NCBI GenBank assembly: GCA_001598975.1 | Contig: BBXU01000718.1 | Coordinates: 1-15,266, forward strand | Source of the DNA: Parachlorella kessleri | Lineage: Eukaryota > Chlorophyta > Trebouxiophyceae > Chlorellales > Chlorellaceae | Direction: 5' to 3' | DNA: 15,266 nt | Part shown: positions 8,550 to 15,266 of the stretch, piece after piece | How positions within the stretch are numbered: position 1 is the first letter of the stretch | Layout of the letters: every line of letters starts with the position of its first letter | Translations under genes and position numbers: made by a program | Notes under the pieces: generated by a model | Told to the model about the DNA's origin: nothing | The model's input: only the letters and a program-made list of their open reading frames with translations | Databases searched by the model: none

Positions 8550-11500
8550 CTACCACAGATGCCACCAGAACCTTGCCAAGGGGGATTTGGTAGCTAGGCT
8601 GGCATGCTTCTCCTGCTCCTCTGGCGACAGGCGGCCATGGAGGCAATCCCTAGCATACGCCAGGGCCAGTTGGGATTCAAATGACACCTATTATGGCAGC
8701 AACACAAGCAAAGGCTTTTAGTCCTTGCAATCTTTGATGTACACAAAAAACTGGCGAGAAAAAATTGAAGGGAAGCAACCTGCAAACCTTCTGGGGCGCA
8801 CAGACTCACTGCAAGCCTTGCTATATTACAAGAAGTTCTGTTGCAAGGTGGAATTAGTGTCTGCGCACAAGCATGTCACAGCCAAGAACGCACCTCATCA
8901 TGCCGGAACTTGAGCACCCCACCCTTGAGTAGCTTATGCTGGCAGTCCTTGTCAGGTACCTACGGACAAGCCACAGAGAGACTGAATGTCTCCCAGCAAC
9001 CAGCAGCGTAGCGCCAACGGCAACATTATCAGAGCACCCCTCAGAGCCGCTGCTGACCACAAAGTGGCAACACCAGCTTTGAACTGCAGCCTTGTCACAT
9101 ATTCAATAACCACACTAGCCACTGCAGCTTCCTCGACTGCTCCACGGGTTAGTAACAGGGGAAAACACAGGATGGCTCGTCCACAGTTCAACAGGGGCCT
9201 CAACCACTGCCAGTGTGACATTGCCAGCACCTTTGCAAACATCAGCTCACCAGGCTACGCCACTGAGAGGCAGGGATGGAGTGTTCCTTGTTCTTGAGCA
9301 AGGCTTCAATCACTGCCAGCCCTGACTCTTGCTGCGTGGTGGCATCCAGCAGGCCGGCAGTCTCAAAGCCGTGCTCTATCATGTTCAGCATGACCTGCCT
9401 GATTGCTGCAAGGCAACAGAAGTGCAGCATATAAGGTGTTGCACATGTTTGTGTCAGCAGTCTAGTGTCGGTACATGCAATGCAATACTGCCCACACTTG
9501 CAAGACTTGGGCTCACCCCACCAGATGGGACAGCTCTGAGGTGGGGACAACTGATGTGGGCCTCAGCACGAGACAACAGTAGCAATTTGGTAGGCACGAG
9601 AGCAATCAGCGAGCGTGCTTCAAGGACAAGCAACCGTCCCAGGAAGCGGCATATATCCTGCACAGGCCCCACACCAGGTCCGGTTGTGGGTGGGGAAGCC
9701 TTCCAACCACACCTGGAAAGGGTGTCCCTGCCTTGACCATGCCCGCACAGCGCTCCAGCAGCAGCAGGGCACCCCCCACCAGCCCCAGGCACTGCTCTGC
9801 CAGCTTGCCGGTCACTCCCAGGGACTCCAGGTACTGCAGGGCCTCCTGGGGGGTGACGTTGTCGACGTGCATGGGGGGCGCGGCTCGTGACCCTGGCTGC
9901 ACGCCTGCAGGAGCGGGCGGGAGCGCAACAGTGACAGGGTGAGGCACGTGGTGGCTTGTGATGGAATGCAGTGCACTTTAGGAATGCGTAGGTAGGTTTG
10001 AGGTGACCCTCCACACCAGCATTGTGCTCTGCACTAACGGCCGCACATGCACAGCTGGGGTTGTTAGGCCAACACAAGACTAGATATTTGCTAACCTATA
10101 ACAGCGTGAGCAAGGAGGACAGATAGGCTAGCAGGGCTACCTCGCAGCTGGTTGACCGTGGACCAGTCGCTCGTCACAAACACGCAGCTGATGATGCCAG
10201 CCTGGGCCCACTCTCTGCAAGGAGCAGCTCATAGCGCAGAATAAGGGGGAGCTTGAGAATGGGCGGGATGGGCATGGGCTGGTAGCTCACCGCCTCCTCT
10301 TTTCTTCCAGTGATTCCAGCACAGCAGCCCCGGTGGCAATAGACTGGCGATGTACACAGTAGTAGCTTGCCTCATAGCTTTTACTTTGCAACAAACACCT
10401 GCGGGCCTACGGCTGTGTCACAAAGTGCACCAGGGCACAGCAAGGGTGGCTGCTGCTCATAGCAGCCGCCCTAGTCACGTGCATTCCAACCCCCAGTCGA
10501 CATACTTGATGGGTACCTCCCTGGGCTGCCTTGGGGCGACCATGCTCGGCCAGGAACAGTCCACCTGACCGCCGCCGTCTCCCAGCCAATGACAGCTCTC
10601 AGAGGTTACCTGGCATATTCAATGAGGGCCTCCAAAGCAGTCCTGGAGCCCTCGTCCTTGGCTAGACGGTCCACCGAGTCTATCACCAGCACAAATGGCC
10701 GCCCAGTCTTCCTCTTGTAGGCCTCCGCTGCAAAACAACCAAAACCCGCAATTACATCACAGTGGAGCCCCAGGCAATCTCCACACCGGAAACCCGTGCC
10801 CCACCGCCCCAGAGGATGCCGTCAGACCTCCATCCAAACTGGGTCATGTTTATTGGGTTCCACACAATAATCTATCAACTAACACCTAATGGCTACATCC
10901 CAACCCACCTGCGCTGTGCAGCGCCTCTGCTGACCGTCTCAGCGAGCTCAGCGGGTGCTCCTCCCCTCTGTCCTTTACCTTGGTCCCCAGCACAGTCTGG
11001 GTCGCAATGTTGAACATCGTCATGTGCTCCTCAAACCTACACAGCCGACCTGGGCAGAGGGGTGTATGTGTGGTGGCATGGCTTGCGGCTCTTCAGGGAG
11101 ACGGAAAAGCAGCCCAAATGCTATCAAACCAGGTCTTTGTCCAGCTTACACGCATTTGTAAGCATCCAGGGCCAAGTGCAAGCAGCAGCCACAGTCGTCG
11201 CTGTCGTGGCTATCAGATGGCAGTTGCTGCAAATGCATCTGCCCCCACAGTACCCCTGATGCTCAATGGCGGTCCTCCTGCCTGGCAGTGCTGCCCGTAC
11301 AGTGGTGAGCACTCACTCCTGCTTTGATCCGAGTCCCCAATGGCCAAACCTACATGCTCGCAGCAGCAACACATCTCCCAAATCAGGATTAAAACCTCGC
11401 AGCACAGCTTCCATCCCACCTGAAATTGAAGGCGTTGCCCAGGTCTTGTCCCCAGTCCACCTCAAACGCGGGACCGACATCAACATACCCCACACCGCCA

Positions 11501-12732
11501 CCAATGGCGACGCAGGCCTCCTTCACTAGGGTCGACTTGCCGCTCCCGGCCGACCCGGTGATGATATGATAGAAACGGGTCGGCTCCTGCGCTCAAGGGC
11601 AGGACATGGCGCAGGCCAGCCTCTCATTTTCTAAACAGCTGCTGCAATAGGTAGCGGCAAGAGGAGGCTTATCGAAGTGGTATCTGATAGCCTCAACGCA
11701 GTAGTACCTATAGACTAGGTAACTGGTGAAGAAGGACACGTTGGTGAGAAGCACAGCACAAAGCCTCTCCCTGCATGGCATATCAAATTACCCCATCTGT
11801 ACGATGTGCCCCCCAAACCAAGACGCCGATTTGCCAACCTTGATACCTCGACTGTAAGCATACCTTGGGCTTCAGAATGTTGATGATCTTCTCCCGCAAG
11901 GGCTGCCTTGCGATAGGGGAGGGATACTCTACGGCCGGCGTCACGCCCTTAAGCAGGGTGGAGACCACCTGCATCTCAGTTGCGAAACCAGCAGCCCTTG
12001 CCAGGTGCCCATCAAGCAAAGTCTGTCTAGTCTTTTTGACAACTTCGGGATACCCCTATCAAGGCTGTGCACATGCCATTAGAGTCTTGTGATTGCAGCA
12101 ACATTTCCCTGGTCGGCCTGTTCTTCACGATAGACATTCTTAGGTTCACAGCTTGCGCCCCAGAGCAGAACCAGATGCAGAGCTTGAAAAAGCTGTCTGC
12201 CCTTCACCAAAGTTGACTTGGAGGCCCTTCCCAGACTTATCAATTCAAAACCTAAAACTGAAACTAACCGTCTTACTTGGTGCTGGTAGTAGGCATTGAA
12301 TGCTGCTGTGCCTGCAAAGTTGACCCCCAGCAGCACCAGCCCGCCAGTCAGAATCACGTTAAGCTTGCTCTTAGCAAAGCTCTGCGAGCAGGAACAGGCA
12401 ACAGTTGTGCGTTCTCTACAATGCAAAGAAGGAGGTGCGTCCCAGGATGTCTATCATTAACTTCAACGAAACCCCGTATGGCGAGGGCTGTGCTCCTCGC
12501 CTAGCTGGTGAGAAAGGCTCCCACTAACTGACACACAAGCCAAGAGAGGACAGCAGTGGGCGGTCGGAGCACATGCCAGCAGCAGGAGCTACCCTACCTT
12601 GAACCAGCTGGCTGCTTCTTCCTCAATGCCATCCTTCTTGGCAGACTCTGCTTCTGAGGCCCAACCCCTCACCAGCCGTGCTGGCTGCTGACTGCGTGAG
12701 CGCCAGAGCCGTCCAGCGGACGCCCTGAGCAT
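8550..12732 (-). CDS. Membrane-anchored, mitochondrial-type P-loop ATPase (archaeal ATPase/STAND-like)
   Basis: Proposed exons, minus strand: 12732-12598, 12381-12277, 12022-11864, 11586-11420, 11036-10909, 10727-10610, 10214-10141, 9904-9713, 9405-9251, 8959-8894, 8687-8550; 1437 nt, 478 aa, stop TAG 8552-8550. Residues 1-33 are Arg/Ser/Ala-rich without acids until 27, with RGWAS near 23-27, a good mitochondrial presequence. Residues 52-73 form one hydrophobic helix. Walker A is GSAGSGKST (144-152), Walker B FVLVIDSVDRL (243-253) and a sensor-like strand VFVTSD (282-287). The downstream part (TPQEALQYLESLGV, then LVGGALLLLERCAGMV) resembles the lid region of archaeal-type ATPases in the STAND group. 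The C-terminal 70 residues (GGVLKFRHDE then SFESQLALAYARDCL) could be a winged-helix-like end. Substrate and partners are unknown; an inner-membrane chaperone- or switch-like role is only a guess. Family assignment is from motifs, without a search. Introns are 181-395 nt, longer than those of PF20. Confidence 0.8.
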
Positions 12733-12880
12733 GGCTATACAACAGTAAAAGCGGGGCGCCTGTCGTTGCGGGACGGAGGCCAACTTGCTGCTGTCCAAAG
12801 TTGTGCCGGTGATCCCGTGGGGCACCCTTGGGACACTTCTGTTTCGTGGCCTGCAGCCCGTTTCAACACTGCAATACAAG

Positions 12881-12888
12881 CTTTATAG
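12881..12888 (-). promoter_or_regulatory. Possible TATA box of the ATPase gene
   Basis: The minus strand reads CTATAAAG here, directly after a TATATAT run (12889-12895), about 150 nt upstream of the ATPase start codon. Spacing would allow a 5' UTR of roughly 120 nt. This is sequence resemblance only. Confidence 0.3.
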
Positions 12889-13262
12889 ATATATACAGGG
12901 ACATGAATGTAGTCGATCGCTTCTCCACCTGGACAGCCTCACAACCTGTGCCAGTTACCGTTTGTAACACACATGCACAGTTTTCACTTGCCACATGCGC
13001 GAGAAATATCTAAATTGTGTGCTCTAGACGTCTTCCAATTTCTGGACCAGCATGCTGCAGCAGTTTAGTTTAGCGCGCTGGCTGCGGGAGCAAGTGCTCG
13101 GGCACTCGGTTTTCAGTTAGGGTGGCAGGCAATGCGAAGGGGAGGGGAGGGTCAGGGAGGAGGTACGCGTATACTCGGTGTTTGTCCTTGCTCTCCACCA
13201 TGCACTGCTGAAGCAGGATGTGATATGACCTCGCCATCCATCGTGCACACGATGAGTCCCGG

Positions 13263-13267
13263 TTACA
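13263..13267 (-). terminator. Candidate poly(A) signal TGTAA (distal)
   Basis: A minus-strand TGTAA lies about 710 nt after the stop codon of the acidic-protein gene. It would give a long 3' UTR of a kind common in chlorophytes and would leave about 500 nt to the ATPase start codon. Confidence 0.4.
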
Positions 13268-13732
13268 CCCTGACGGGAGCCAGATTATATACAACGCAGT
13301 TGAAACACCTCTAATGCTCAAGACCTTAGGCTGTAACAAGGGCGGATCCTCCACCCCAACAACCATGCCAACTTGCAAACAAAATACAAAACAGAAGCGC
13401 GACGATACATAGAAGATGGCCCCCTCATGCTGCTGAGGCAGCATACCAAACATATTATCGACTGTACATGGGTGCAGAAATGCACCACAACCAGCGCCAA
13501 GCTTAACCATGCTCACACAAAATGCATTAGCATATACATGCCATATGCGTGCAGACCACTGCATGGGCAATCTCTCAATACATCCAAAACAACAGACAGA
13601 CATTGGCGCTAAATGCATAAGAGCAAAAAGCCTAACGTATACAAGCATACAGTATTTCGGCTGCCACAGGGGCAAGCTGACCTCGCCTTTAGAACAACTG
13701 TAACAATACAGCACATGCCCAAGCAGTCCAGA

Positions 13733-13737
13733 TTACA
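13733..13737 (-). terminator. Candidate poly(A) signal TGTAA (proximal)
   Basis: A minus-strand TGTAA lies about 240 nt after the stop codon of the acidic-protein gene. If used, the 214-codon open frame at 13714-13070 would fall outside that transcript. Confidence 0.4.
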
Positions 13738-13975
13738 GCCTAGCACTTGCGTGCAAAGTACGCTGAAACTGTACATCAAAACTACTGGTAACCGACAGGC
13801 TTGCATGCTACGATTGCATCCAAGCTAAATCGTTCTCACCGACTAGCGAAAACTACAAGGAAAGACCCCGGCATAAACCTGAACCCGCTCCAACGCCAAG
13901 GACCACCGGTCCTTCTCAACCTGCGTGTCCCCCTGTCTCCCGTCTCGTTTCTCCCGACCACCCATCCTCCTGCCT

Positions 13976-15266
13976 TCATGCTAGCAGGGGTGCCCTCTCT
14001 TCCGTCTCCTCCCCCACTTCTAAACCGCTCCCTTCCTCCTCCTGTGCTATCCCTTCCCCTCCTTCGACCACCTCCCACCCCTCGCTGCCGCTGTGGTCGA
14101 ACCCAGCGTGCTCAGCGTCCCCTTCAGCAGGCTCAGCGGGCCCAGCTCCGCTGGCCTCGGCATCATGGCTGTTCCCACCCTCATCAACAATCGCCACCTC
14201 TGCTGGGGGCGAGTCGGGCTGGGCACCCGCCATTGTGGTAGCGTCCGACCGAGCAGCCTCCGACCCAGCGCCCATTGACGCGGCAAGCACTGCCTTTAGC
14301 TGACCCGCATCAGCCTCTGAGCTTGCCTCACTGGCATTCGTGCAACTCCCCAGCCCTGGCATGAGGTCTACAGAACCTGCCAGGTTGCAGTCAACTGCTG
14401 CTGCTGCGTAGGCTTGGGCAGCCTCCTGGGCTACTCTGCCACCATTATTGCTGGGCATGCTAAGCCTGCTGTAGTGGCTCTCAGCGGTCGACTCTGTGCT
14501 CGCCACGCTGTGCCTGCTGTAGCTGAGGAGGCTGACCCCCTCGCCCTCGCTCCCACCCTCACACCTGCCAAGTGCTCCGCTGGCGCTGGCGCAGCTTTCG
14601 GGGCGGCTGCTGGCGCCTGGCACCAGGAAAGTGCCCCAAGGCTCCGCCGGCAGCCCTTGCTCCCTGGCCTGGCCCTCTGTGATGCCCGACAGTACCTCTG
14701 CAGTACCAAGCAGTACCTCTCCCTGGCTGCCCTGCGCACCCGCAGCCTCTCTTGCGGCAGCCCTGTCACCGCCGTCCGCGATTTGACCAGTGGGAGCCTC
14801 TTCAGAATGTGCGTCCTGCTGTGCCTGCTGTGCCAGAGCAGCATCCTCCACCACTTCCTCCGCATCATCTGCCTCCCGACTCGCTGCAGACCCTGCAGAG
14901 CCTGGTAGCATCGTCCACTGAGCCTCGGGCAGCGGCCCACGCCCACCGCTGCCGAGTCCGCTGTCTGACGTGGCGGCCAGCTCAGCCAGAGCTGCCATGG
15001 TGGGAGACATGCCGCTGGGCGGGGAATCTGCATGTCGATAGGGGCGCATCGGGCGGGCCCCAGTAAGCTGGTGATTGAGGCCCACACATGGCTGCCAGTA
15101 CCAGGCCGTCGCACCAGCAGCAAGGCAAGGAATTATACTATGTTGCAGCCTGGACAGTGCGATACAACCTGCCGTTTCATGAACGCAGACTATCTCTACC
15201 CAAAGCCACGGACAGGTACCCTGATTCGCGTGCCAAAATCGTAGCCACAGGAATTGACCGGGGAAC
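13976..15266 (-). CDS. Acidic low-complexity protein, C-terminal part, unknown function (5' end outside window)
   Basis: A minus-strand frame is open from the window end to TGA at 13978-13976. The part from 15085 down encodes 369 residues rich in Ala, Ser, Gly and Glu, with clusters of SYSRHS- and HYSRLS-type Ser/Arg sites, an Ala-rich helix (AQEAAQAYAAAAV), and an acidic tail containing SEGWEVVEGG. The last residues are EERAPLLA, which contain E-R-A-P-L-L, the acidic dileucine pattern [DE]xxxL[LI] used for adaptor-dependent sorting of membrane proteins. Upstream of 15085 the same frame continues through a more ordered, aromatic segment (AWYWQPCVGLNHQLTG), so this is a terminal exon of a larger protein. 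The exon's 5' edge is unclear: an acceptor-like GGCAG lies at 15173-15169, and another frame looks coding before it. I do not recognise the protein; a membrane protein with a long cytosolic tail would fit the dileucine motif but is unproven. Confidence 0.7.
   Translation of the reverse strand, partial: FPGQFLWLRFWHANQGTCPWLWVEIVCVHETAGCIALSRLQHSIIPCLAAGATAWYWQPCVGLNHQLTGARPMRPYRHADSPPSGMSPTMAALAELAATSDSGLGSGGRGPLPEAQWTMLPGSAGSAASREADDAEEVVEDAALAQQAQQDAHSEEAPTGQIADGGDRAAAREAAGAQGSQGEVLLGTAEVLSGITEGQAREQGLPAEPWGTFLVPGASSRPESCASASGALGRCEGGSEGEGVSLLSYSRHSVASTESTAESHYSRLSMPSNNGGRVAQEAAQAYAAAAVDCNLAGSVDLMPGLGSCTNASEASSEADAGQLKAVLAASMGAGSEAARSDATTMAGAQPDSPPAEVAIVDEGGNSHDAEASGAGPAEPAEGDAEHAGFDHSGSEGWEVVEGGEGIAQEEEGSGLEVGEETEERAPLLA

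Larger units (their letters stand above)
12733..13975 (-). other. Long intergenic region: 3' UTR of the acidic-protein gene and ATPase promoter
   Basis: The distal part holds the 3' UTR of the gene ending at 13976, with minus-strand TGTAA at 13737-13733 and 13267-13263. The proximal part holds the 5' flank of the ATPase gene. A 214-codon open frame on the minus strand (13714-13070) starts with GTG, has its first ATG at codon 24, has an AT-richer third position than the neighbouring genes and no recognisable domain. I do not call it a gene. Confidence 0.5.

Noticed and set aside
9454..10077. 207-codon minus-strand frame overlapping the ATPase gene.
   Set aside because: It is in a different frame from the exon encoding TPQEALQYLESLGV and runs through two proposed introns, giving Arg/Ala/Cys-rich text without motifs.
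14431..15123. 230-codon minus-strand frame overlapping the acidic-protein exon.
   Set aside because: The 369-codon frame on the same strand is longer and has consistent low-complexity acidic composition to its stop; the overlapping frame gives Arg/Trp/Cys-rich shadow text.
1..15266. Search for CRISPR arrays, transposase or integrase genes, tRNAs, rRNA, and prophage or operon-like layout.
   Set aside because: None seen by eye. The spliced, monocistronic gene structures are those of an ordinary eukaryotic nuclear region.

Overview
The window looks like nuclear DNA of an intron-rich green alga (Chlorophyta, possibly a trebouxiophyte). The grounds are GT-AG introns in every gene with CTAAC-like branch points and TGCAG acceptors, TGTAA motifs where poly(A) signals would fall, GC a little above half with Ala/Gly/Ser-rich proteins, and a clear orthologue of the Chlamydomonas flagellar protein PF20. 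Clade is inferred from content, not from a search. I see no bacterial-type operon, CRISPR array, tRNA, rRNA or recognisable transposon.

Layout: (1) 1-762, plus strand: the 3' end of a gene ending in a MYND zinc finger; its 5' part lies outside. (2) 1666-4218, plus strand: a second MYND-finger gene, about 414 aa in nine exons, a tandem paralogue of the first with identical positions and phases of the last two introns. (3) 4755-8017, minus strand: PF20/SPAG16, nine exons and about 749 aa in my model, with LisH-like motif, coiled coil and seven WD repeats; it converges on gene 2. (4) 8550-12732, minus strand: an eleven-exon gene for a 478-aa P-loop ATPase with a mitochondrial-type presequence and one membrane helix. 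(5) 13976 to the window end, minus strand: the 3' exon of an acidic, Ser/Ala/Gly/Glu-rich protein ending in a dileucine-like motif.

Exon models for genes 2, 3 and 4 were built by hand from splice signals, reading phase and, for PF20, recall of the family. All three sum to multiples of three, which supports them, but a few junctions are uncertain and are marked. The five genes show no shared pathway: axonemal central pair, mitochondrial membrane ATPase, MYND adaptor-like proteins and an acidic protein of unknown role. The least explained items are the membrane-anchored organellar ATPase and the tandem MYND family.
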